A DNA stretch of 64,000 nt from Dehalobacter sp. 12DCB1 (GTDB lineage: Bacteria > Bacillota > Desulfitobacteriia > Desulfitobacteriales > Syntrophobotulaceae), in NCBI RefSeq assembly GCF_004343605.1, contig NZ_POSF01000014.1, positions 124,001 through 188,000 of the forward strand, given 5' to 3'. How positions within the stretch are numbered: position 1 is the stretch's first letter; every line of letters starts with the position of its first letter. The translations under genes were made by a program, and so were the position numbers. Shown here piece by piece: positions 52,512-60,177 of this stretch. The notes below the pieces were generated by a model. That model did not search any database. It was given only the letters and a program-made list of their open reading frames with translations, and had not been told where the DNA came from.

Positions 52512-53075
52512 CTATTTCGATTTGTCAATAAACCTTGGTTCACGAGACACTGGACTGCCATAGGCAAATCTCATCTTTTTTACCCCTCTAACACGGGCAA
52601 GCTCTATTTTTACAGATTCTAATTCTGTTTGGATCTTGGGTATGATTTGCTGATCCATCTCCCGGATCTTATCCAGGGCGATTCCCAACGCGTCATGACT
52701 CTCGCAGAATTGGCGATATTCAGTAGCGCTCAGATAGGGCTCCAGCAACTCATTGCGGAATTGCAAAACGCCGATGGCCTGACAAAGCTCATCTTTCAGC
52801 TGTGATGTCTTATCAATATTCAATTTGAAGCTGGCAAACGTCTGAGCCCTGGTTTCCGAAAACTTCTGAAGCAGTGCGTCAAATATTTCTTCCTGTTCGG
52901 TAAGCGCAAGGGCGTCCGCTGTTTCCGGATGGAACAAAACCTTCTTGTCTTGCTTGCTTGTCTGGTAATCATCCAACATTTTGTTGTATTCCGCTAAAAC
53001 CGCCAGGTGCTGCTCGCACTGGGGAAGGAGACGCTGATAGATTTCCAGTAAGACATTGATCGTTTTTTTCGGCAT
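52512..53075 (-). CDS. Putative flagellar chaperone (FliT position), helical protein
   Basis: A 187-residue, almost entirely helical and charged protein that starts by overlapping the fliS stop by 1 nt. The position after fliD-fliS is that of fliT in Firmicutes. FliT-type chaperones bind FliD or other export substrates. Sequence similarity is too weak for me to assign fliT. FlgN-like chaperone is the other option. The basic C-terminus (ARVRGVKKMRFAYGS) is unusual for FliT. Confidence 0.65.
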   Translation of the reverse strand: MPKKTINVLLEIYQRLLPQCEQHLAVLAEYNKMLDDYQTSKQDKKVLFHPETADALALTEQEEIFDALLQKFSETRAQTFASFKLNIDKTSQLKDELCQAIGVLQFRNELLEPYLSATEYRQFCESHDALGIALDKIREMDQQIIPKIQTELESVKIELARVRGVKKMRFAYGSPVSREPRFIDKSK

Positions 53076-53485
53076 TATTTTGCCCCCAAACGGCTGATCC
53101 TGGCTGCTTCGATCCAGACATTCCTGAATGCTTCGAGAAAATCAAGCACCGGCCGTAGAAAGCTTGGATCCTTTTTGACATTTGCCTTGATCGTTTCCAT
53201 GTAATAGAACCGATAGAGCTCACGCAGATTTTGCGCAATTTCACCGCCATTCTCCATATCCAGAGTCCTGTCCAACTCGGTGATAATATCCTGAACCCGC
53301 AGAAGATTGTTATGAATCTCTTCCAGCTTTTTTTCCTCAAAGGCTTTTTCGGTCTGATGCAAAAGCAAAATTGCCTTCGAATAAAGCATTATTATAAGCT
53401 TTTCGGGGGAGGAAGTCTCGACTGACGCCTGCTTGTACGCAGTCTGAGAATTTTGGTAGGCATTTTGTTGTAATGCTGTATTCAT
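53075..53485 (-). CDS. fliS: Flagellin chaperone FliS
   Basis: FliS keeps flagellin unfolded before export. The 136-residue helical bundle carries the typical start MNTALQQNAYQNSQ, with TSSPEKLIIMLYSKAILLLH and ELYRFYYMETIKANVKKD. The ATG at 53485 has AGGAGG 7 nt upstream; a longer frame of 6 residues has no better site. In Bacillus, FliS also stabilises FliW control, which fits the CsrA-like leaders of the flagellins here. Confidence 0.94.
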   Translation of the reverse strand: MNTALQQNAYQNSQTAYKQASVETSSPEKLIIMLYSKAILLLHQTEKAFEEKKLEEIHNNLLRVQDIITELDRTLDMENGGEIAQNLRELYRFYYMETIKANVKKDPSFLRPVLDFLEAFRNVWIEAARISRLGAK

Positions 53486-53561
53486 CGCCCAGCCTCCTGA
53501 CATAAATTAACCTGTATAAGTTAAGCTGCATATATTGGTCGTACCTTGGTTCACAACAATT

Positions 53562-55022
53562 TTAGCTATCCGAATCGGAGTTTGAACTGGAAGTACTCAT
53601 CGAACTAAGCAGCGAGGTCATATAGGTACTCTCCGAACTCAACGCTGAAAGCTGTGATTCCAGCTTTGAATATTGGTTCGTAATCCTCTCCGTATAGGCA
53701 TCAATTTTTTCCTGAAAATCTTTCATTCTGCTTTTCAGGTCACTAATCTGACTGGAATAGCCATCTTCTGTCTGGTCAAGAGACCCGCCATACTTCACCA
53801 TCGGATTCAGATACTCTTCCAGAATGTTAGCCAGACCCTGGGCCTGCGTTGTTTCCGTTGTTTCTGTGACCGGAGTCACCCCGCCGGCTACCGCGCCAAA
53901 TAAATTGGCAACACCGTTCGGGTCCTCTTTCAGCGCTTCTGCAAAGGCATCTGTATCAAACTCCAGCAAAGCACTTTTGCCGAAATCATCAGAGGAGGTT
54001 TCAATACCGACGTCCGACAGGAGAGTGAAGGTACCGCCCATGCTTCCCATTGAATCAGCAAGGAGAGTTCTGAGCCTGGTTTGAATACTCTGAACCGTCG
54101 GATCTCCAAATAAGACACCCTTCGTGTTAGTCTCTTCATTATAGGCCAAATCCGTTTCTATTAACGTTTGCAGGGAATTATACTGGTCCACAAATGCCTG
54201 AACAGCATCCTGAGCATCTGTATAATCCGCCGCAACCGTTACATTGACCGTAGTTCCGACAGCTTCTTTATTCAGGTTCAGAGTAAGCCCGTCGATCGCT
54301 GTGGTAACAGTATTCGACGAACTGATGATATCCGTGATCCCGTTAATGGTCAGCTGTGCATCCTGAGCCTGCTGAACTACATTCAGCGTTCCGGTAGCAG
54401 CCGGTTTGACCCCTAGAAAGTCAAGCACGGTTCCCGAAGTATCCGCAAAATCAGCAGCATATTCTGTTCCGGTTTTGGACGATACCAGTGCGAGCTGATA
54501 GCCTCCGTTGACTTTGATGACCGAAGCGTTCACGCCTGCCCCGGCATTATTGATGGAAGTGGCAATATCCTGAAGACTTGCGCCGTCCGCTACTGAGATA
54601 TCCGCCGTTGTGCTCCCGACACTGATTTGAAATGTCCCCGCCGTAAGTCCGGCAAGCGATGTAGAGGCGCTTGCGACACTCTGGACAGCACTAGCAGCCG
54701 TCTGTGCTTTGGCCAGCTGGATCACTTCAACCGCATAAACGCCCTTCAGCGTCGAAGAGCCACTGGAAGCTGTCAGGATGGTTTCATTGCTCGATACTGC
54801 AGAAGTCCCTGTCCAAGTTGAAGACTTTTTCAAATCGGCCAGGGTATTTTCCAGCGCCGACAACCGTGTATTGATATCCTGCCAAGCATATTTTTCTTCC
54901 TGAAGACTGCTCAGGCTGTTTTGCATCGTTGTCAGCGGCTTGCTGTAATTACTGATTAATGCTTCGGTAATTCCGCTGAAATCATATCCGGATATTCCAG
55001 AAAGTGATAAACTCGAAGTCAT
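53562..55022 (-). CDS. fliD: Flagellar filament cap protein FliD
   Basis: FliD caps the filament and guides flagellin folding. The 486-residue protein has the FliD N-terminal domain (LSGISGYDFSGITEALIS, then a coiled coil including YAWQDINTRLSALEN), central variable domains rich in Ser/Thr, and a C-terminal coiled coil. It ends in a poly-Ser/Asp tail. The gene lies between flaG and fliS, its normal neighbours. Confidence 0.95.
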   Translation of the reverse strand: MTSSLSLSGISGYDFSGITEALISNYSKPLTTMQNSLSSLQEEKYAWQDINTRLSALENTLADLKKSSTWTGTSAVSSNETILTASSGSSTLKGVYAVEVIQLAKAQTAASAVQSVASASTSLAGLTAGTFQISVGSTTADISVADGASLQDIATSINNAGAGVNASVIKVNGGYQLALVSSKTGTEYAADFADTSGTVLDFLGVKPAATGTLNVVQQAQDAQLTINGITDIISSSNTVTTAIDGLTLNLNKEAVGTTVNVTVAADYTDAQDAVQAFVDQYNSLQTLIETDLAYNEETNTKGVLFGDPTVQSIQTRLRTLLADSMGSMGGTFTLLSDVGIETSSDDFGKSALLEFDTDAFAEALKEDPNGVANLFGAVAGGVTPVTETTETTQAQGLANILEEYLNPMVKYGGSLDQTEDGYSSQISDLKSRMKDFQEKIDAYTERITNQYSKLESQLSALSSESTYMTSLLSSMSTSSSNSDSDS

Positions 55023-55039
55023 GATCGGTATCCCCTTTC

Positions 55040-55411
55040 CTAGGCCCTTTCATCCACGATCAGACCTACCGAATCCTGAACGGATTCAAGCATTTCGACA
55101 ACTTTGGCCGGCGGGATTTCGCTCAGGATTTCACCGCTTTCCTGATCGATGATTTTAACTACAATCCTGTCGGATTTTTCAGCAACTTCAAACTGCAGTT
55201 TCTTATTGAAAAGTCCCATCAGCCGGTTCATTTTTTCCGCAGTCTGTTCAACTTCCTCACGCGGAAGCTCTTCTCTGGCCGAAGCAGCATTGTCTTTCTG
55301 ATCGACAACCAGACGGGGCGCCTCGTTTTTCCCCTGCTCAAGTTTCTGGCCGGAAAAAGTATCCTGCGGCATTACCGGATTCAGGTTAGTTGGCTGGACA
55401 GCGCTAACCAT
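55040..55411 (-). CDS. flaG: FlaG family protein
   Basis: The FlaG domain is at the C-terminal half: MNRLMGLFNKKLQFEVAEKS, then VKIIDQESGEILSEIPPAKV. The N-terminal ~50 residues are disordered and charged. FlaG-type proteins influence filament length and lie next to fliD, as here. The ATG at 55411 (GAGGAGG 8 nt upstream) gives 123 residues; the longer frame is unlikely. Confidence 0.9.
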   Translation of the reverse strand: MVSAVQPTNLNPVMPQDTFSGQKLEQGKNEAPRLVVDQKDNAASAREELPREEVEQTAEKMNRLMGLFNKKLQFEVAEKSDRIVVKIIDQESGEILSEIPPAKVVEMLESVQDSVGLIVDERA

Positions 55412-55530
55412 CTTTAATTCCTCCTCATAATGGATTTTTCTAGTATGCAAAAACGAACAATATAGCTGTGCTTATGTTAAATCGCAAATGATATTATATG
55501 CTTAGTTACAATGCGTTTTATTTTGGAAAG

Positions 55531-55560
55531 AGAGCTGACCGAGATGACCCGGCCAGCTCT
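55531..55560. terminator. Hairpin after the second flagellin gene
   Basis: On the minus strand AGAGCTGGCCG pairs with CGGTCAGCTCT around an 8-nt loop (one G-U). The following bases CTTTCC are only moderately U-rich on the minus strand. On the plus strand TTTATTTA follows, so it could also stop transcription from the opposite side. It may give partial termination and thus high flagellin over flaG-fliD expression. Confidence 0.6.
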
Positions 55561-55592
55561 TTATTTATGCCGGCTATTTAGAAAACGAATCT

Positions 55593-56411
55593 TTAGGATA
55601 ACAATTTGAGAACGTTCTGTGGAACCTGATTAGCCTGAGCCAGCATCGCAACACCAGCCTGGCTGATAATCTGATTCTTGGTGAAGTCAGACATTTCAGC
55701 AGCCATGTCGACATCTTTAATGGTCGATCTGGCAGATGACAGGTTCTCAGAAGCAACATTCAGGTTGGCAATGGTGTGCTCAAGTCTGTTCTGGTTCGCA
55801 CCAAGTTTGGCTCGCTCGTCGGAAACTGCTTTAATCGCATTATCAATCGTTGTGATTGCCGCTGCAGCACCGACCTGCGTGGTCAGCGTAATGGCACCGG
55901 AGTTAACAGTCAACGCCGCTGCAGTCATTGTCCCGAGTGTAACTGTGAGCGTCTGTCCATTATTGGCGCCAATCTGGAATGTGTAGGTAGCATTGGTACC
56001 GTTCAGCAGAGTCTGTCCGTTGAACTGAGTTCTACCCGAAATATCCGTAATTTCAGTTTGAAGTTGGGTAATTTCCAGCGCGATTTCATTACGGTCAGCA
56101 GTTGTATTGGTATCCGTAGCCGCCTGAACAGCAAGGGTTCTCATTCTTTGGAGAATGCTGTGGGTTTCAGTTAAGGCACCTTCTGCGGTTTGAATCAGTG
56201 TAATGGCGCTTTCAGCGTTGTCAGAAGCCTGGTTCAAGCCGTTGATCTGGCTGGTCATCTTTTCACTGATGGCCAGACCTGCAGCATCGTCGGCTGCTTT
56301 GTTGATGCGGTAACCGCTGGACAGTTTCTCCAAGGAACTCTGCATGGCTTTGTTGGTTGTGTTAAGGCTTCTCTGAGCGCTCAGGCTCGATAAATTGGTA
56401 TTGACTATCAT
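55593..56411 (-). CDS. Flagellin (second copy)
   Basis: The filament subunit of 272 residues has the standard D0/D1 ends: MIVNTNLSSLSAQRSLNTTN, then SSGYRINKAADDAAGLAISE, and at the C-terminus NLNVASENLSSARSTIKDVD with the terminal LAQANQVPQNVLKLLS. The central D2/D3 region is almost absent, making it a short flagellin. Its D0/D1 sequence is nearly identical to the neighbouring copy, while residues about 130-190 differ. The start at 56411 follows GGAGGG, and the leader carries an AGGA hairpin. Ser/Thr-rich parts of D1 could be glycosylation sites, but I cannot see modification. Confidence 0.95.
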   Translation of the reverse strand: MIVNTNLSSLSAQRSLNTTNKAMQSSLEKLSSGYRINKAADDAAGLAISEKMTSQINGLNQASDNAESAITLIQTAEGALTETHSILQRMRTLAVQAATDTNTTADRNEIALEITQLQTEITDISGRTQFNGQTLLNGTNATYTFQIGANNGQTLTVTLGTMTAAALTVNSGAITLTTQVGAAAAITTIDNAIKAVSDERAKLGANQNRLEHTIANLNVASENLSSARSTIKDVDMAAEMSDFTKNQIISQAGVAMLAQANQVPQNVLKLLS

Positions 56412-56452
56412 AGTTTTTCCCTCCATGAAATTTGATATTTCGCATCCTTGCG
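56412..56452 (-). promoter_or_regulatory. Flagellin leader with candidate CsrA sites (second flagellin)
   Basis: The minus strand reads CGCAAGGATGCG (56441-56452), a 4-bp stem with AGGA loop, then about 15 nt later the ribosome site CATGGAGGGAAAAAC. The two GGA motifs, one in a hairpin loop and one in the ribosome site, match the layout of the CsrA sites in Bacillus hag mRNA. Confidence 0.65.
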
Positions 56453-56515
56453 ATTATTTATTGTTTTTATTTTCTGCCGATGTCTTAACAATATCTTCCT
56501 TTTATTTGTTAAGAA

Positions 56516-57328
56516 TTAGGATAGAAGCTTTAGAACATTCTGCGGAACCTGATTGGCCTGAGCCAGCATCGCAACACCAGCCTGGCTGATAATCTGATTC
56601 TTGGTGAAGTCGGACATTTCAGCAGCCATGTCAACATCTTTAATCGTCGATCTGGCAGATGTCAGGTTCTCGGAAGCAACATTCAGGTTAGCAATAGTGT
56701 GCTCGAGTCTGTTCTGATTCGCACCAAGTTTGGCACGTTCGTCGGAAACTGCAGTAATAGCCGTATCAATCGTTGCAATCGCAGCCGCAGCAAAGGTCTG
56801 TGAAGATACAGAAATTGTACTAACGCCTAAGGATACGTTATTCATCTGATTCAAGGTGACGCTCAGCGTTTGGCCACAGTTGGCACCGATCTGGAACGTG
56901 AAGGCATTGCTCGCCGTATTCAGCAGGTTCTGTCCGTTAAACTGGGTTCTGTTGGCAATTCCATCAATTTCACTGTTTAGTTGGGTGATTTCCAGCGTGA
57001 TTTCGGCACGGTCAGCAGCCGTATTGGTATCGGTGGCTGCCTGAACAGCAAGGGTTCTCATTCTTTGCAGAATGCTGTGGGTTTCAGTTAAAGCACCTTC
57101 TGCAGTTTGAATCAGTGTAATAGCGCTTTCAGCGTTGTCAGCGGCCTGGTTTAAGCCGTTGATCTGGCTGGTCATCTTTTCACTGATTGCCAGGCCTGCA
57201 GCATCGTCAGCTGCTTTGTTGATCCGGTAGCCGCTGGACAGCTTTTCCAGAGAACTCTGCATTGCCTTGTTGGTTGTGTTCAAGCTTCTCTGAGCACTGA
57301 GGCTCGACAAATTGGTGTTAACTATCAT
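56516..57328 (-). CDS. Flagellin (first copy)
   Basis: The filament subunit of 270 residues has the same D0/D1 ends as the adjacent copy. Only the central part differs (about residues 128-188; here GIANRTQFNGQNLLNTASNA, then VSLGVSTISVSSQTF). The usual large surface domains D2/D3 are lacking. It is first in the flagellin pair and has a probable sigma-28-like promoter, a leader hairpin and an AGGA/GGA leader. The two paralogues could be used together or at different stages. Confidence 0.95.
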   Translation of the reverse strand: MIVNTNLSSLSAQRSLNTTNKAMQSSLEKLSSGYRINKAADDAAGLAISEKMTSQINGLNQAADNAESAITLIQTAEGALTETHSILQRMRTLAVQAATDTNTAADRAEITLEITQLNSEIDGIANRTQFNGQNLLNTASNAFTFQIGANCGQTLSVTLNQMNNVSLGVSTISVSSQTFAAAAIATIDTAITAVSDERAKLGANQNRLEHTIANLNVASENLTSARSTIKDVDMAAEMSDFTKNQIISQAGVAMLAQANQVPQNVLKLLS

Positions 57329-57369
57329 TGTTTTTCCCTCCATGAAATTTGATATTTCGCATCCTTGCG
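57329..57369 (-). promoter_or_regulatory. Flagellin leader with candidate CsrA sites (first flagellin)
   Basis: CGCAAGGATGCG (57358-57369) and the ribosome site CATGGAGGGAAAAAC lie at the same spacing as in the second flagellin leader. From the hairpin to the start codon the two leaders are nearly base-identical, although the sequences further upstream are not. This suggests selection on the leader RNA. Confidence 0.65.
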
Positions 57370-57382
57370 GTATTCATTGTTC

Positions 57383-57410
57383 CAGGTTTCCGCCGGCAAT
57401 GGAAAACCTG
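57383..57410 (-). other. Hairpin in the flagellin 5' leader
   Basis: On the minus strand CAGGTTTTCC (57401-57410) pairs with GGAAACCTG (57383-57391) as a 9-bp stem with one bulged T. It has no T run, so it is more likely an mRNA stabiliser than a terminator. It lies between the promoter and the AGGA hairpin. Confidence 0.55.
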
Positions 57411-57422
57411 TTCTTACCTATA

Positions 57423-57449
57423 TTTTCGTACATTTGAAAATATTCTTTA
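57423..57449 (-). promoter_or_regulatory. Candidate sigma-28 promoter of the first flagellin
   Basis: TAAA (57446-57449) is followed by 15 nt and TACGAAAA (57423-57430). The -35 part matches the consensus in CCTAAAG. The -10 part fits GCCGATAA at 5 of 8 positions. It is weaker than the fliK promoter but in the right place. Confidence 0.5.
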
Positions 57450-57552
57450 GGACCATTTTTTGAATATATAGCGGTTAAGATCTTTTTTTCTTAAAATTAC
57501 TCTTTTTTTCTCTGTTTTTTGTTAAATCTATCATTTATTTAAATTAATAATT

Positions 57553-57581
57553 TTTTCAATGATACCTCATTCTGATATAAT
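57553..57581 (+). promoter_or_regulatory. Candidate sigma-A promoter of the sugar-modification genes
   Basis: TATAAT (57576-57581) is an exact -10, with TTTTCA (57553-57558) as -35 at 17-bp spacing. A 17-bp palindrome follows immediately. Confidence 0.5.
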
Positions 57582-57583
57582 AT

Positions 57584-57600
57584 AGTCAATTGAATTGACT
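57584..57600 (+). promoter_or_regulatory. Perfect 8-1-8 palindrome just downstream of the -10 (possible operator)
   Basis: AGTCAATTGAATTGACT is a perfect inverted repeat around one central base. It covers the expected transcription start of the acetyltransferase gene, so a repressor bound there would block transcription. Confidence 0.5.
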
Positions 57601-57637
57601 ATCGATGTCACTTTTCATAAAGGAGGCTCAGAAATAA

Positions 57638-58126
57638 GTGTTGATGATTTCTCCGCAAGCGAAAATATCACCTCTGGCAGATATCGAAGATTCCATCAGA
57701 GGCTCAAAAATTTCAATTGCTCCTGGTGTTGTTATCGATTCCTTCGTTAAAATAAAGCCTGCCGGCGGTATGGGGGATATTGAAATTGGTGAAAACAGTT
57801 TTATTAACTCCGGCGTTGTAATCTATAGTGGAAACGGCGTTAAAATTGGCCGTGATGTTCTAATTGCTGCCAATTGCACCTTTGCTCCTGTCAACCACGA
57901 GTACCATGCCAGAAATCAAAAAATAGTGGACCAGGGATTTATGCCCAGCAGAGGAGGAATCTTCGTCGGTGACGATGTCTGGATCGGGGCAAATTGTGTG
58001 ATTCTTGACGGAGCTCATATCGGAACCGGCACAGTTATCGGCGCCCACTCAATTGTTAGTGGAAAACTCGAAGATTACGGTGTCTATTATGGCCATCCTT
58101 TACGCTTAAAAGAATACCGCGAGTAA
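57638..58126 (+). CDS. Hexapeptide-repeat (LbH) acyltransferase
   Basis: The 162-residue protein has repeating [LIV]GxxVxI-type hexapeptides (KISIAPGVVIDSFVKI; GENSFINSGVVIYSG; GDDVWIGANCVILDGAHIGT), giving a left-handed beta helix with a loop near residues 85-100 containing the likely catalytic His (FAPVNHEYHAR). It probably adds acetyl groups to a sugar. It starts at GTG with AGGAGG 11 nt upstream. It stands at the head of the plus-strand operon next to the flagellin genes, so a glycan-modifying job is inferred from context. Confidence 0.85.
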   Translation: MLMISPQAKISPLADIEDSIRGSKISIAPGVVIDSFVKIKPAGGMGDIEIGENSFINSGVVIYSGNGVKIGRDVLIAANCTFAPVNHEYHARNQKIVDQGFMPSRGGIFVGDDVWIGANCVILDGAHIGTGTVIGAHSIVSGKLEDYGVYYGHPLRLKEYRE

Positions 58127-58143
58127 CACAAGGAGGGAAGAGT

Positions 58144-58959
58144 ATGGAAACGACCATTATCGGCGCCAATGGCTTTATTGGAAAACATTTGGTCAATGAG
58201 CTAAAAAAACTAGGACAGTCTTATTTTACTCCTGACCGGAATGATGATTCGATTTTCCATGCTCCCCTAGGCAATGTAATCTACTGTGCCGGATTATCTT
58301 CTGATTTCCGCAGCAGATCCTTTGATACCGTCCGGGCGCATGTCACCTTACTGTCCGATCTATTGGAGAAATCCTCTTATCATTCTTTCTTATACCTTTC
58401 TTCCACTAGAATATATATAAATACGACAAAAGCTGATGAAGATACCGACTTGACTGTTAATCCTAAAAACAAGGAAGATATTTTCAATATTTCCAAATTG
58501 ATGGGGGAATCCATTTGTCACGCTACCGATAATCCAAAGGTTAGAATCGCGCGACTTTCTAATGTCTGCGGCAATGATTTTTCTTCAGATAATTTTCTTT
58601 ATTCCATCATAAAAGATGCTGTGACCACCGGCGAAGTAACATTCAGGACTTCGCTTGCTTCAGCAAAAGATTATGTTACGATCGATGACGTTACCAGGAT
58701 CCTCCTAAAAATATCAAGCTCTGGCAAACAAAAAGTGTATAATGTGGCATCCGGCCAAAATATTTTCCACCAAACGATTGCTGATCTTCTTCAGAAGCTT
58801 ACCTGCTGCAAAATACATGTCGATGATCATGCAGTACCGGTTACTTTCCCCTTAATTGACATTGACCGCATCACCAAAGAATTTCATTTCACACCTTCAG
58901 ATCCTCTGGATTTCATAAAAAATCTTATCTTGGACTACCAGCATATCAATCCAATTTGA
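58144..58959 (+). CDS. NAD-dependent epimerase/dehydratase-like protein with altered active site
   Basis: An extended SDR-type Rossmann protein of 271 residues with the nucleotide-binding start TIIGANGFIGKHL and a Ser in YLSSTRIY. At the place of the catalytic YxxxK it has FNISK: the Tyr is Phe. The rest of the fold (FSSDNFLYSII, DYVTIDDVTRILLKI) looks intact. The family makes nucleotide-sugar changes, such as the reduction of 4-keto sugars. Given the lost Tyr it might be inactive, work differently or have a binding role. It has AAGGAGGGAAG in front. Confidence 0.8.
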   Translation: METTIIGANGFIGKHLVNELKKLGQSYFTPDRNDDSIFHAPLGNVIYCAGLSSDFRSRSFDTVRAHVTLLSDLLEKSSYHSFLYLSSTRIYINTTKADEDTDLTVNPKNKEDIFNISKLMGESICHATDNPKVRIARLSNVCGNDFSSDNFLYSIIKDAVTTGEVTFRTSLASAKDYVTIDDVTRILLKISSSGKQKVYNVASGQNIFHQTIADLLQKLTCCKIHVDDHAVPVTFPLIDIDRITKEFHFTPSDPLDFIKNLILDYQHINPI

Positions 58960-58978
58960 AGGCAGGCGATATACTCAA

Positions 58979-59650
58979 ATGAATCTTTCATTATCCCCAA
59001 AGGAATTCAATCACTATGTTTTAAGGCAAGTGGATCATTTTTTTCCTGACAACGCAAGAATTGATACCGATAAATTCTCGTTAGCCTTTGATCTGGCTGT
59101 TGATCGTACTCATCACTGTTTTAAACATCTTCGTTTAACCTCATACTGCAGTCAGGGCGAAACCTATTTGAATCATCTTCATTCGGATCAATATGCCGTA
59201 TTTCTTTGGTTTTTGTCCAATTCAGTCTGGAAAGAAACCGAGGATGAAAAGCTCGCGGCAAAATTTTTCTATTTGAACAAGTCCCTGCACAGTTTCAATT
59301 GTATGTATGATACAAATCTTCCTGATATTTTTTTATTTCTGCACCTAATGGGGACGGTGCTCGGAAAAGCAGCATACTCAGATTTTCTTGTTGTCACTCA
59401 AGGTTGTACAGTTGGTGCTCACCGTAGTAAATATCCGCAGATTGGCAAAGGTGCTTCCCTTTTGCCAAATACTTCGATTATCGGAGATTCGCATATTGGA
59501 AATTATGTCTCCCTTGGGATTAGTACCGTTGTTTATGAACAAGACATTCCTGACCGCCATATTGTTTACCGAGACAATCAAGGCACAATCCATACTAAAC
59601 GAAGCGTTAAACCCTGGTCACAGCAATTTTTTAATATTGATTTTTCTTAA
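58979..59650 (+). CDS. Serine acetyltransferase-like LbH protein
   Basis: The C-terminal ~80 residues are a left-handed beta-helix with VVTQGCTVGAHRSKYPQIGK and then LPNTSIIGDSHIGNYVSLG, as in CysE-type acetyltransferases. The N-terminal ~120 residues are helical with many aromatics (TYLNHLHSDQYAVFLWFLSN). CysE itself would be out of place here. More likely it acetylates an amino sugar or a related precursor. Its stop overlaps the convergent RmlC-like gene stop by 4 nt. Confidence 0.78.
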   Translation: MNLSLSPKEFNHYVLRQVDHFFPDNARIDTDKFSLAFDLAVDRTHHCFKHLRLTSYCSQGETYLNHLHSDQYAVFLWFLSNSVWKETEDEKLAAKFFYLNKSLHSFNCMYDTNLPDIFLFLHLMGTVLGKAAYSDFLVVTQGCTVGAHRSKYPQIGKGASLLPNTSIIGDSHIGNYVSLGISTVVYEQDIPDRHIVYRDNQGTIHTKRSVKPWSQQFFNIDFS

Positions 59651-60177
59651 TTCCCATAATCAGGATAACACGAATCCTTTTCAGAAATAGATGTTACCGG
59701 AAGCGGCCATTGTATGCCAAAGAATGCATCATCATACTTAAATCCTCTTGCATGATCCGAATGATAAAATTGCGATATCTGATAAAAAACCTCTGTACAG
59801 TCCTCCAAGGTTTGAAACCCATGTGCAAAGCCTTCAGGAACATAAAGCATATTTCTGTCTTCCGCGGATAATTCGATCCCAAACCATTGTTCGTAAGTAG
59901 CGGAAGCACTTCTTAAATCAACAATTACATCAAAGATCCGGCCTCTTGTACACTTTACTAATTTTGCTTCTTCATATGGAGGGTTCTGGAAGTGCATACC
60001 TCGCAAAGTGCCCTTTTTATAGTTGTAAGAAATGCTACACTGCACCAGGTTTGGATTTAATCCTCGTTCTGAAAATTCCAGCGAACACCATGTTCTGGCA
60101 AAAAAACCTCTTTCATCGTGCAAAGGATCAATTTCAATTAAAAAGGCACCTGGAAGTTTGGTTTCCTTGAAAATCAT
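59647..60177 (-). CDS. RmlC-like nucleotide-sugar 3,5-epimerase (cupin)
   Basis: The 176-residue dTDP-4-dehydrorhamnose 3,5-epimerase family protein has the beta-jelly-roll. The general-base His lies in the conserved block GTLRGMHFQNPP, and VKCTRGRIFDVIVDLR and the C-terminal part PEGFAHGFQTLEDC follow. It lies between the methyltransferase and the convergent plus-strand genes. As its partners make CDP-linked sugar, the substrate is probably a CDP-4-keto-hexose, not dTDP-rhamnose. It may epimerise C3 or C5 after methylation. Confidence 0.85.
   Translation of the reverse strand: MIFKETKLPGAFLIEIDPLHDERGFFARTWCSLEFSERGLNPNLVQCSISYNYKKGTLRGMHFQNPPYEEAKLVKCTRGRIFDVIVDLRSASATYEQWFGIELSAEDRNMLYVPEGFAHGFQTLEDCTEVFYQISQFYHSDHARGFKYDDAFFGIQWPLPVTSISEKDSCYPDYGN

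Larger units (their letters stand above)
57329..57637. other. Divergent region between flagellin and acetyltransferase genes
   Basis: About 310 bp that drive transcription both ways. On the minus strand it holds the flagellin promoter, a leader hairpin (57383-57410) and the AGGA leader. On the plus strand it holds a sigma-A-like promoter and a palindrome. No gene is seen within it. Confidence 0.6.

Noticed and set aside
23000-57500. c-di-GMP riboswitch in the flagellar region
   Set aside because: I looked for the GEMM core motifs upstream of the operon starts on the minus strand and found none. Only the PilZ-domain protein links this locus to c-di-GMP.
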